Shown here in pieces: positions 42,841 through 50,753 of a stretch of DNA of 64,000 nucleotides. The notes under the pieces are model-generated. The model was given only the letters and a program-made list of their open reading frames with translations. It did no database searches and was not told the origin of the DNA. The stretch's first letter is position 1; every line of letters begins with the position of its first letter. A program made the position numbers and the translations under genes. Origin of the DNA: Neomoorella carbonis (GTDB lineage Bacteria; Bacillota; DSM-521; Neomoorellales; Neomoorellaceae); the NCBI RefSeq assembly GCF_045278715.1, contig NZ_CP136420.1, forward strand, positions 2,108,001-2,172,000, given 5' to 3'.

Positions 42841-43377
42841 TTAAAACTGGGGGGGCGTAATGGCCGAAATAAAGACCAGGTCTTTGTTTCCGGCACTCCA
42901 CAGCTTGTGGGGGATGGAGGCGTAATAGTAGATGCTGTCCCCCGCTTCCAGCCGGTAGACTTCCCCGCCGATGTCGATTTCCATAATTCCCTCGAGGACG
43001 ACAATGCATTCTTCCCCCGGGTGCGCCAGGGGCTCGTCGCAGCTGGCCGCTCCCGGCTCCAGGCGGCCCATCATCACTTCCATCTTACGGTTTAAATCCG
43101 GTGAAAGGAGTTCATAGGTCAAGTGGGAGCGGGGAAAACGCAGGACCTTGCGCTGGTCTTTCCGCACTACCGGGCTGTGGTCTTCATGATTTAATAGGAA
43201 ATAAAAAATAGGGATATCCAGAGCCTCGGCAATTTTGCGTAAAGAGGTAATAGAGGGATCGGCCAGATCCCGTTCCACCTGGCTTAAAAAACTGGAAGTG
43301 AGACCGGTTTTTTCCGCTACATCCTTGAGGCTCATGCCCCGCTCCCGGCGTAGGTTGCGTATCTTCTCTCCAAGCAC
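42841..43377 (-). CDS. XRE-family regulator with cupin domain
   Basis: A 178-residue regulator with an N-terminal helix-turn-helix (MSLKDVAEKTGLTSSFLSQV, residues 15-34) and a C-terminal cupin domain (HPGEECIVVLEGIMEIDIG, AGDSIYYYASIPHKLW). This PuuR-like architecture usually senses a small ligand through the cupin. GTG 43377 follows GGAGGG, and the gene is 3 bases downstream of the XdhC-like gene. It is a good candidate for controlling the hydroxylase cluster; its operator is not recognised. Confidence 0.9.
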   Translation of the reverse strand: MLGEKIRNLRRERGMSLKDVAEKTGLTSSFLSQVERDLADPSITSLRKIAEALDIPIFYFLLNHEDHSPVVRKDQRKVLRFPRSHLTYELLSPDLNRKMEVMMGRLEPGAASCDEPLAHPGEECIVVLEGIMEIDIGGEVYRLEAGDSIYYYASIPHKLWSAGNKDLVFISAITPPQF

Positions 43378-43380
43378 TCT

Positions 43381-43698
43381 TTACCCTCCCAGTGGCTCGA
43401 TAAATACATCCATAATCCCGCCACAGACCATGCCTTCGTCGGCAGCTGTGTCGGCCGTCAGGTCCAGGTGATATATTTCCGGCTCCCCCTTTTCCAGGAC
43501 CAGCAATGCCCGCTGGCGAATGGCCGCTTCGGCACAACCGCCGCCGATGGTTCCCAGGGTTTGGCCCCCGGCAGTGATCAGCATCTGGGTTCCGGCTTCC
43601 CGGGGCGCCGAACCCTTGACCCGGATTATAGTCGCCAGGGCACAAGGCTCTCCCTGCTCCATCAATCTAACCGCCCCTTGAACAAGCTCCCGGTCCAT
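43381..43698 (-). CDS. XdhC/CoxI N-terminal domain protein (short)
   Basis: A 105-residue protein consisting only of the XdhC/CoxI N-terminal domain: ALATIIRVKGSAPREAGTQM, GTIGGGCAEAAIRQRA, and an end at FIEPLGG. The Rossmann half of XdhC is missing, but the second XdhC-type gene (43846-44595) supplies one. Split or short XdhC occurs in clostridial selenohydroxylase operons. ATG 43698 follows GGGGGAGCC. It is the first gene of the downstream regulatory/maturation transcript. Confidence 0.85.
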   Translation of the reverse strand: MDRELVQGAVRLMEQGEPCALATIIRVKGSAPREAGTQMLITAGGQTLGTIGGGCAEAAIRQRALLVLEKGEPEIYHLDLTADTAADEGMVCGGIMDVFIEPLGG

Positions 43699-43804
43699 CT
43701 TGCTGGCTCCCCCGCTTAAGTCAACTGAACTCCTTAAGTATTTATTACAACATATTTAACTCTTTTTCCTTCTTTGCTGACAATCTTTATCTTTATTTTT
43801 CGCT

Positions 43805-43841
43805 GCTAAAAAATAACCGCCGGCTCTTAAAGAGGGGCGGT
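43805..43841 (-). terminator. Intrinsic terminator after xdhC
   Basis: Minus strand stem ACCGCC/GGCGGT with an inner CTCTTTAAGAG stem (43816-43841), followed by TTATTTTTT. It ends the transcript of the full-length XdhC gene. Confidence 0.8.
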
Positions 43842-43845
43842 AGAT

Positions 43846-44595
43846 TTAAGCTCCACGTCGATAAACCCGGATAATCTCCGCCAGGATACTGACGGCAATC
43901 TCCGCCGGCGTTTCAGCACCGATGTCCAGGCCGATGGGGGCATGAATTCGCTCCAGGGCCGCTTCACTTACACCCTCGGCCAGCAGGCGCTCTTTAACCC
44001 CCTGGACGCGCCGCCGGCTGCCGATCATGCCGATATAGGCCGCCGGAGAGTCGATTACGGCCCGCAGGCAGTCATAATCATAGCGGTGGCCCCGGGTGAC
44101 GATAACGATAAAAGTGGAGGGAGTGAGCTTAATTTCCTGCAGGGCCGCCGTAAAGTTATTACAAATTATTCTATCGGCTGCTGGGAATAGGGCGCGATTT
44201 GCGAAGTCAGGACGGTCGTCAATTACGCTTACCCGGTAGCCGGCCAGTTTGGCAACCGCAGCAACCTTCTGGCCCACATGGCCGCCCCCCAGGACGATAA
44301 CTTCCGGTTCGGGGAGCACCGGTTCCAGGAAAAGGGTTACGCCGCCCGCATCCAGGTCTATGGTTTCCAACCGGGGCCGGCGCCCGGCTAAAACCTCCCT
44401 GGCCCGTTCAGCTACAGCGGCTTCCAGATTTGCTGATCCCAGGCTGCCGTAATGACCCTCCGGAGTCCATAGGAAACGGTTGCCAGGTGCCACTCCCGGC
44501 AGGCCTGCTTCTGCTTTGACTACCGTAGCGGCTACTCCCGGCTGCTGACCCTCCAGGGCCGCCAGGAGCTGCCGGAAAAAGGCCAATTTATCCAT
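43846..44595 (-). CDS. xdhC: XdhC-family Mo hydroxylase maturation protein
   Basis: A 249-residue XdhC protein. The N-terminal half is poor in the usual motifs; the C-terminal Rossmann domain is clear: EVIVLGGGHVGQKVAAVAKL, VSVIDDRPDFANRALFP, VIVTRGHRYDYDCLRAV, and IGMIGSRRRVQGVKERL. XdhC binds Mo cofactor and inserts it after sulfuration. I choose ATG 44595 with GGAGGAAGGAG upstream rather than a further upstream start. It ends at its own terminator and may be the last gene of the operon that begins with pcrA. Confidence 0.88.
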   Translation of the reverse strand: MDKLAFFRQLLAALEGQQPGVAATVVKAEAGLPGVAPGNRFLWTPEGHYGSLGSANLEAAVAERAREVLAGRRPRLETIDLDAGGVTLFLEPVLPEPEVIVLGGGHVGQKVAAVAKLAGYRVSVIDDRPDFANRALFPAADRIICNNFTAALQEIKLTPSTFIVIVTRGHRYDYDCLRAVIDSPAAYIGMIGSRRRVQGVKERLLAEGVSEAALERIHAPIGLDIGAETPAEIAVSILAEIIRVYRRGA

Positions 44596-44685
44596 GGCTG
44601 CTCTCCTTCCTCCGTCAACCCAGACTTTTTGCAGGCCTCTTAACCTGACTCCCAAAACATTTCCCACTTACCGGGTGGACCATGG

Positions 44686-45378
44686 TCAGCCTTCATGAGA
44701 GAGGCGGCCGCAACCATCGGCCGCTGCCAAATTGCCTTCCAGGCAAAAATCTACAAACTCCGCCATGGTATTTACGACGGCGTCCGGACGGGCGGCCAGC
44801 AGGCGTTCCCGGGGGATCCTGCTCCACCCCGCTGCCACGCTCGTTACCCCACCCGCCCTTGCTGCCATAATATCGTGGGGGCTGTCGCCGATCATTGCTA
44901 CTTCAGCTGGAGCAAGCTGTAATAGCTCAAGGCCGCGCCGGACCGGCTCCGGACCCGGCTTGTGGCTGCGCACGTCTTCCATGGTAACCACTACCGGGAA
45001 AAAATCTTCCAGGTGGAAAAGGCGCAGGCCATAGAGGGTGGTTTCCCGCACGCGGGAAGTAACGATACCGAGCTTGATACCTGCCGCCCGGAGCTCTTCC
45101 AGGCCTTCCCGCACCCCCGGGCAGGGCCGTACCAGGGTGTCAAAATGTTCCTCGCTGAAGCGGCGGTAAATGGGGAGCATCTCTTCTACGAGATCGGACT
45201 GACCTGGTACAAAGGCGCTCAAGCCGTCCCGCAGGGGGATGCCAAAATAAGGGTAAATCTCTTCCGGAGCTACCTTCCGGCCCAGGTATGGCGCCAGGGT
45301 ATGCTGGAAGGACTTGATCACCAGTTCGGAGGTATCCACCAGGGTGCCGTCAAAATCAAAGAGTACGCCGGCGAACAA
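44686..45378 (-). CDS. HAD-family phosphatase (PpaX/phosphoglycolate phosphatase-like)
   Basis: A 230-residue HAD subfamily IA hydrolase. Motif I is VLFDFDGTLVDT at the N-terminus, motif II is GIVTSR, and motif III-IV KPGPEP and MIGDSPHDIMAA. Members hydrolyse pyrophosphate (PpaX) or phosphoglycolate; the substrate is not set by sequence. The start is TTG 45378 with GGAGGGG only a few bases away, a tight spacing. It is 13 bases downstream of gatB. Confidence 0.85.
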   Translation of the reverse strand: MFAGVLFDFDGTLVDTSELVIKSFQHTLAPYLGRKVAPEEIYPYFGIPLRDGLSAFVPGQSDLVEEMLPIYRRFSEEHFDTLVRPCPGVREGLEELRAAGIKLGIVTSRVRETTLYGLRLFHLEDFFPVVVTMEDVRSHKPGPEPVRRGLELLQLAPAEVAMIGDSPHDIMAARAGGVTSVAAGWSRIPRERLLAARPDAVVNTMAEFVDFCLEGNLAAADGCGRLSHEG

Positions 45379-45391
45379 AACCCCTCCCCCC

Positions 45392-46822
45392 TTACAGCCG
45401 TTCCTTCAGCAGCTGGTTCACCAGACCGGGGTTGGCCTTGCCCCTGGTGGCCTTCATCACCTGGCCCACCAGGAATCCCAGGGCCTTGTCTTTGCCGTTG
45501 CGGTAATCCTCAACCACACCCGGGTTGGCGGCCAGGACTTCCTCGACAATCTGCGTCAGGGCGGCCACATCGCTGATCTGGACCAGGCCCTTTTCCTCGA
45601 CTATCTGGCGCGCCCCTTTACCGGTGGCAAACATCTCTTCCAGGACCTGCTTGGCAATCTTGCCGCTGATGGTCCCTTCCTTTTGCAGTTGCAAGAGACT
45701 CGCCATTTCTTCCGGCGGTACCGGAGATTGTCCCGGTTCCAGGTTGCCGGCATTTAAAAGGCGCAGGAAGTCGCCCATGATCCAGTTGCTGACGGTCTTG
45801 GCGTCGGGATAGAGGGCCACCACCCGGTCAAAATAATCGGCGAGATCCCGCGAGCTGGTAATCACCCCGGCATCGTAGGCCGGCAGGCCATAATCGTCAA
45901 TCAAGCGGCGGCAGCGAGCGTCGGGCAACTCCGGCAGTTCCCTGCGCACCCGCTCGATCCAGGCGGCGTCAATCTCTAAAGGTACCAGGTCGGGGTCAGG
46001 GAAATAGCGGTAATCCTGGGCTTCTTCCTTGGTGCGCATGACATACGTCACGCCACGGTTCTCATCCCAGGCCATGGTGGCCTGCTCCACCCGGCCGCCG
46101 CTTTCCAGGATGGCAATCTGGCGCTCGATCTCATACTCCAGAGCCCGCTGCAGGGAGCGGAAGGAGTTCAGGTTCTTCACTTCCGTCTTGGTGCCGAAGG
46201 ACTGGCTCCCCCGCGGCCGCACCGACACATTGGCATCACAGCGTAACGATCCTTCTTCCATCTTGCAGTCGGACACATCCAGGTATTGGAGGATGGCCCG
46301 CAGCTTTTCCATGTAAGCCCGGGCTTCGGCCGGCGAGCGCAGGTCCGGCTCGGAGACGATCTCCAGCAGGGGTACCCCCGTCCGGTTGTAGTCCACCAGG
46401 GAGTAACCGCCGTCGGGACCGTCGACGTGAATCAGCTTGCCGGCGTCTTCTTCCATATGCACCCTGGTGATGCCGATAATCCGTTCTTCGCCGTCAACGG
46501 TAATCTTTAAATGGCCCCCCCTGGCCAGGGGCAGGTCGTACTGGGATATCTGGTAGTTTTTGGGTAGATCCGGGTAATAGTAATTCTTGCGGTCAAACTT
46601 GCAGAAGGTTGCCACCTGGCAGTTCAGCGCCAGGGCCGTCTTTAGCCCGAACTCCACCACCCGCCGGTTAATGACCGGCAGCACCCCGGGCAGCCCCAGG
46701 CAGACGGGGCAGACATGGGTGTTGGGTTCACCGCCGAAGGCCGTGGTACAGCCACAGAAAGCCTTGGCATTGGTTTTCAGCTCCACATGGACTTCCAGGC
46801 CGATAACAGCTTCATATTCCAC
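45392..46822 (-). CDS. gatB: Aspartyl/glutamyl-tRNA amidotransferase subunit B
   Basis: A 476-residue GatB. It begins MEYEAVIGLEVHVELKTNAK, followed by NTHVCPVCLGLPGVLPVINR with the zinc cysteines, DRKNYYYPDLPKNYQISQYD, and the QDYRYFPDPDLVPL loop. The tail domain (YqeY-like) ends VGQVMKATRGKANPGLVNQL. GTG 46822 starts one base after the gatA stop, with GGAG upstream. It activates and amidates Glu-tRNA(Gln) and Asp-tRNA(Asn) with GatA and GatC. Confidence 0.97.
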   Translation of the reverse strand: MEYEAVIGLEVHVELKTNAKAFCGCTTAFGGEPNTHVCPVCLGLPGVLPVINRRVVEFGLKTALALNCQVATFCKFDRKNYYYPDLPKNYQISQYDLPLARGGHLKITVDGEERIIGITRVHMEEDAGKLIHVDGPDGGYSLVDYNRTGVPLLEIVSEPDLRSPAEARAYMEKLRAILQYLDVSDCKMEEGSLRCDANVSVRPRGSQSFGTKTEVKNLNSFRSLQRALEYEIERQIAILESGGRVEQATMAWDENRGVTYVMRTKEEAQDYRYFPDPDLVPLEIDAAWIERVRRELPELPDARCRRLIDDYGLPAYDAGVITSSRDLADYFDRVVALYPDAKTVSNWIMGDFLRLLNAGNLEPGQSPVPPEEMASLLQLQKEGTISGKIAKQVLEEMFATGKGARQIVEEKGLVQISDVAALTQIVEEVLAANPGVVEDYRNGKDKALGFLVGQVMKATRGKANPGLVNQLLKERL

Positions 46823-46823
46823 T

Positions 46824-48287
46824 TTAAGCCACTCCCAGCTCCGGCCGCCGCCGGTGATATTCGGTAGCTTGTTCAAAGGCGTAAGCTACCCGCAGCAGGG
46901 TTGCCTCATCAAAGGCTTTACCGATCAACTGCAGGCCAACGGGCAGCCCCTGGCTGAAGCCGCAGGGGATGGAGAGGGCCGGCAACCCGGCCATATTAAC
47001 AGGAATAGTGCAGAGGTCAGACATATACATAGCCAGGGGATCCCCTGCTTTTTCCCCTAAACGGAAAGCTACTGTAGGCGATGTTGGGGTTGCCAGCAGG
47101 TCGTATTTGTTAAAGGCGGCTTCGAAATCCCGGCGAATAAGGGTCCTTACCTTCAGGGCTTTCAGGTAATAAGCGTCGTAGTAGCCCGAACTCAAGGCGT
47201 AGGTACCCAGCATGATGCGCCGCTTTACCTCCGGTCCAAAACCCCGGCTCCTGGTGTTCATATACATTTCAATAATGTCTTTGCCCGGCACCCGGAGACC
47301 GTAACTGACGCCGTCATAACGGGCCAGGTTGGAGGAAGCCTCCGCCGGGGCCACCAGGTAATAGGCCGGCAGGGCGTATTCCGTATGGGGCAGGGAAGTC
47401 TCTTCGCAAATGGCCCCCATTTCCTCAAGTTTGGCAATGGCCCGGCGGACGACCGTCTCGACCTCCGGTTCCATGCCGGCACCGAAATACTCCCGCGGTA
47501 CACCTATTTTTAAACCTTTAATTTCAGGTTTTAAAGCCGCCCGGTAATCAGGTACCGGCAGGTCGGCCGAGGTGGAATCAGAGGGATCATGACCGGCAAT
47601 GACCCCCAGGACCAGGGCGCAATCGGTGACATCCCGGGTAATGGGGCCGATCTGGTCCAGGGATGAGGCGAAGGCCACCAGGCCATAACGCGACACCCGG
47701 CCATAGGTGGGTTTCATACCGACGACGCCGCAAAAGGAGGCCGGCTGGCGGATGGAACCGCCGGTATCGGACCCGAGGGCATAACAGGCCTCCCCGGCGG
47801 CCACGGCCGCTACCGAACCGCCGCTGGACCCGCCCGGCACCCGCTCCAGGTCCCAGGGATTACGGGTCGGGAAAAAGCCGGAGTTTTCCGTGGAGGAACC
47901 CATGGCAAATTCATCCATATTAAGCTTGCCCAGCATTACCGCTCCGGCATCTTTAAGGCGCCGGACCACGGTAGCGTCATAGGGGGGCACCCACCCGGCC
48001 AGCATCCGGGAAGCACAGGTTGTCCGTACTCCTTCGGTGCAGAGGTTGTCCTTTAAGGCCATGGGCACGCCGGCCAGGGGCCCCGGTTCCTCCCCCCGGG
48101 CGCGGGCCGCGTCAACGGCTTTAGCCTGCTCCAGGGCCTCTTCGGCCGTCCGGGTTAGATAAGCCTGCACCCGGCCATCGACGGCCTCGATGCGCTCGAG
48201 CATGGCTTCGGTAACCTCTACGGCGCTGACCTCGCGGCGCTGTAAAAGATCGCCCAGCTCATGGGCGGTCAAATAGTGTAAATCCAT
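46824..48287 (-). CDS. gatA: Aspartyl/glutamyl-tRNA amidotransferase subunit A
   Basis: A 487-residue amidase. The catalytic Lys is in VPMALKDNLCTEGV; the serine cis-Ser and Ser nucleophile region is PGGSSGGSVAAVAAGEACYA with LGSDTGGSIRQPASFCG. It hydrolyses glutamine to feed ammonia to GatB. ATG 48287 follows GGGAGGTG, in preference to the ATG at 48296. It is 17 bases downstream of gatC. Confidence 0.97.
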   Translation of the reverse strand: MDLHYLTAHELGDLLQRREVSAVEVTEAMLERIEAVDGRVQAYLTRTAEEALEQAKAVDAARARGEEPGPLAGVPMALKDNLCTEGVRTTCASRMLAGWVPPYDATVVRRLKDAGAVMLGKLNMDEFAMGSSTENSGFFPTRNPWDLERVPGGSSGGSVAAVAAGEACYALGSDTGGSIRQPASFCGVVGMKPTYGRVSRYGLVAFASSLDQIGPITRDVTDCALVLGVIAGHDPSDSTSADLPVPDYRAALKPEIKGLKIGVPREYFGAGMEPEVETVVRRAIAKLEEMGAICEETSLPHTEYALPAYYLVAPAEASSNLARYDGVSYGLRVPGKDIIEMYMNTRSRGFGPEVKRRIMLGTYALSSGYYDAYYLKALKVRTLIRRDFEAAFNKYDLLATPTSPTVAFRLGEKAGDPLAMYMSDLCTIPVNMAGLPALSIPCGFSQGLPVGLQLIGKAFDEATLLRVAYAFEQATEYHRRRPELGVA

Positions 48288-48304
48288 CTTCCACACCTCC
48301 CGGT

Positions 48305-48589
48305 CTAAACTACCCGCGGCACTTTAAACTGCCCTTCACTGGCTGCCGGTGCCCCGGCCAGGGCCTTTTCCCGGGGTAGCCCGGGTCGCGCTACGTCATC
48401 GCGGAATACATTGCGCAAGGGCAACACGTGGGCTGTAGGCTCCACATTTTCCGTGTCCAGGGCGTTCAATTTGTCCATATATTCCAGGATGGCATTTAGC
48501 TGCTCGGTGTAGGCCGCCTTTTCCTCAGGAGACAGCTTCAGGCGGGCCAGCAGGGCGACGTGTTCTACCTCCGCTGTCGTGATAGGCAT
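48305..48589 (-). CDS. gatC: Aspartyl/glutamyl-tRNA amidotransferase subunit C
   Basis: A 94-residue GatC: EVEHVALLARLKLSPEEKAA, LNALDTENVEPTAHVLPLRN and VFRDDVARPGLPREKALAGA. It stabilises the GatA-GatB complex. ATG 48589 has AAAGGTGG upstream. A promoter lies just upstream at 48628-48656. Confidence 0.95.
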   Translation of the reverse strand: MPITTAEVEHVALLARLKLSPEEKAAYTEQLNAILEYMDKLNALDTENVEPTAHVLPLRNVFRDDVARPGLPREKALAGAPAASEGQFKVPRVV

Positions 48590-48627
48590 ATATAATAACC
48601 ACCTTTTTAAGGTATACTTTCTGCCTA

Positions 48628-48656
48628 ATTATAACAGAAGGGGTGACTAAGGGCAA
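48628..48656 (-). promoter_or_regulatory. Promoter of gatCAB
   Basis: Minus strand TTGCCC (48651-48656), 17-base spacer, TATAAT (48628-48633) with an extended TG motif. The expected transcript would start about 30 bases before gatC, although the gene may also be read from ligA. Confidence 0.65.
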
Positions 48657-48667
48657 TCCTCGCCTGG

Positions 48668-50707
48668 TTAAGCCCGGTCATATAGATCTTCTCGCCGCCA
48701 GGCTCGTTTTCCTTCCAGCAATCGTTTTAAACCGTCCGCATCTATCACCGGCACCCCCAGTTCCCGGGCGCGGGTGTACTTGGATCCCGGCTTTTCGCCG
48801 GCCACCAGGTAATCGGTCTTTTTGCTCACGCTGCTTACAACCTTGCCCCCGGCGCGGGTAATGAGCTCTTCTGCTTCCTTGCGGGTAAGGCCCGGCAGGG
48901 TGCCGGTGATGACAAAGGTCTTGCCGCTTAAAGGCCCGGCCGGAGCGGCCGCTCTTTCAGCTTCCATTCGTACCCCGGCTTTTTTCAGCTTCTCCAGGAC
49001 GGCCAGATTTCTCGGTTCGGCAAAAAATTCCCGGATACTCTCAGCAATACGGGGGCCTATATCGGGCAGGGAGGTCAATTCCTCCTCTGAGGCCGCGATT
49101 AGCTTCTCCAGGGAGCCGAAGTGGCCGGCCAGGGTCCGCGCCGCCCGCTCGCCCACATGGCGAATGCCGAGACCGAAAAGCAGGCGTTCCAGGGGCCTGT
49201 CCTTGGCTGCGGCAATGGCCGCAATGAGGTTGCTGGCCGACTGCTCGCCAAAGCGCTCCAGCTTTAACAGGTCTTCCTTTTGCAGGTAGTAGAGGTCGGC
49301 CGCATCACGAATGAGGCCGGCCTCCAGGAGCTGGGAAATGATGGCCGGCCCCAGGCCCTGGATGTCCATGGCTCCCCGGGAGGCAAAGTGGATGATCCCT
49401 TCCAGGACCTGGGCCGGGCAGGCTAAACCCCCGGTGCAGCGGTGGGCCGCTTCTCCCGGCGGGCGGACTACTGCCGCGCCGCAGGCCGGGCACTTCTCCG
49501 GCATGGTAAAAACCTCTTCCGCTCCGGTACGATGTTCGGGCAGGACCTCCACCACTTCCGGGATGATGTCGCCGGCCTTCTGGATAACTACCGTATCGCC
49601 GATGCGGATGTCCTTTTGCCGGATGTAGTCTTCATTATGCAAGGTAGCCCGGCTGACGGTAGTTCCGGCCAGGCGCACCGGCGTTAAAATAGCTGTTGGT
49701 GTCAGGACGCCCGTGCGCCCTACCCGGAGGATAATCCCTTCCACCCGGGTCGTTGCCTGCTCGGCCGGGAATTTATAGGCCACGGCCCAGCGCGGCGCTT
49801 TGGCCGTCGCGCCCAGGACGGGATGCAGGGCCAGGTCGTTAACCTTGATCACCAGGCCGTCGATTTCATAGGGTAAGGCAGCGCGGCGCTCCGGTGTCCA
49901 GGCCTTTACTTCTGCCAGCACAGCCTGGATGTCCCGGGCCAGGAAGCGGTAAGGGTTGACGGGTAAACCCAGTTCGGCCAGGAAGTCCAGGGCGGCGGCC
50001 TGGGTAGTAACTTGTGCTCCGGTGACTTTGATTACCTGGTAGACAAAAAGGCTTAAATTGCGGCTGGCCGTCACTTTGGGATCCAGCTGGCGCAGAGAGC
50101 CGGCCGCGGCATTGCGGGGATTGGCGAAGAGGGGCTCCCCGGCCTCCTCCCGTTCGGCGTTCAGGCGGGCAAAGGCCGCCTTGGGCATGTAGACTTCCCC
50201 CCGCACTACCAGGTGGGGCAGGGGTTGCCGCAAGCGCAGGGGGAGCAACGGGATGGTCCGTAGATTCGCCGTCACTTCTTCTCCCACCTGGCCGTCGCCC
50301 CGGGTGGCCCCCAGGCTAAAAACCCCGTCAATATAGGTGAGGGCCACCGTCAGGCCGTCTATTTTAGGCTCGATCAGGTAGGACACCTCGCCGCCGGTTA
50401 TTTCCCGCACCCGGCGGTCGAAATCCAGCAAATCGCCCTCATCGAAGGCGTCATTTAAACTCAATAAAACTTCCGGATGCCGGACGGGGTTGAATTCTTC
50501 CCGGGGCGCTCCGCCTACCCGCTGGCTGGGAGAATCCGCTGTCAGGAGTTCCGGGTAGGTTTCTTCCAGGGCTATCAATTCCTGCATCAGGGCGTCGTAT
50601 TCCCGGTCGCTGATCACCGGCTGGTCGAGGACGTAGTAGCGGTAATTATGTTCTTCGATCAGGCGCCGCAGTTCTTCTACCCTCTGCCGGGCCTCAGCCA
50701 GATCCAT
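48668..50707 (-). CDS. ligA: NAD-dependent DNA ligase
   Basis: A 679-residue LigA. The Ia domain with YRYYVLDQPVISDREYDALM, the nucleotidyltransferase lysine in IEPKIDGLTVALTYIDGVFS, the OB fold, the zinc finger (CPACGAAV, HRCTGGLACPAQ), the helix-hairpin-helix region, and a C-terminal BRCT domain (GKTFVITGTLPGLTRKEAEE) are all visible. It seals nicks using NAD. ATG 50707 follows GGGGAG. It is about 45 bases downstream of pcrA. Confidence 0.97.
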   Translation of the reverse strand: MDLAEARQRVEELRRLIEEHNYRYYVLDQPVISDREYDALMQELIALEETYPELLTADSPSQRVGGAPREEFNPVRHPEVLLSLNDAFDEGDLLDFDRRVREITGGEVSYLIEPKIDGLTVALTYIDGVFSLGATRGDGQVGEEVTANLRTIPLLPLRLRQPLPHLVVRGEVYMPKAAFARLNAEREEAGEPLFANPRNAAAGSLRQLDPKVTASRNLSLFVYQVIKVTGAQVTTQAAALDFLAELGLPVNPYRFLARDIQAVLAEVKAWTPERRAALPYEIDGLVIKVNDLALHPVLGATAKAPRWAVAYKFPAEQATTRVEGIILRVGRTGVLTPTAILTPVRLAGTTVSRATLHNEDYIRQKDIRIGDTVVIQKAGDIIPEVVEVLPEHRTGAEEVFTMPEKCPACGAAVVRPPGEAAHRCTGGLACPAQVLEGIIHFASRGAMDIQGLGPAIISQLLEAGLIRDAADLYYLQKEDLLKLERFGEQSASNLIAAIAAAKDRPLERLLFGLGIRHVGERAARTLAGHFGSLEKLIAASEEELTSLPDIGPRIAESIREFFAEPRNLAVLEKLKKAGVRMEAERAAAPAGPLSGKTFVITGTLPGLTRKEAEELITRAGGKVVSSVSKKTDYLVAGEKPGSKYTRARELGVPVIDADGLKRLLEGKRAWRREDLYDRA

Positions 50708-50753
50708 ACAATCTCCCCTTTATACGAAAATCGCCAGATTGATATTTATGCCT

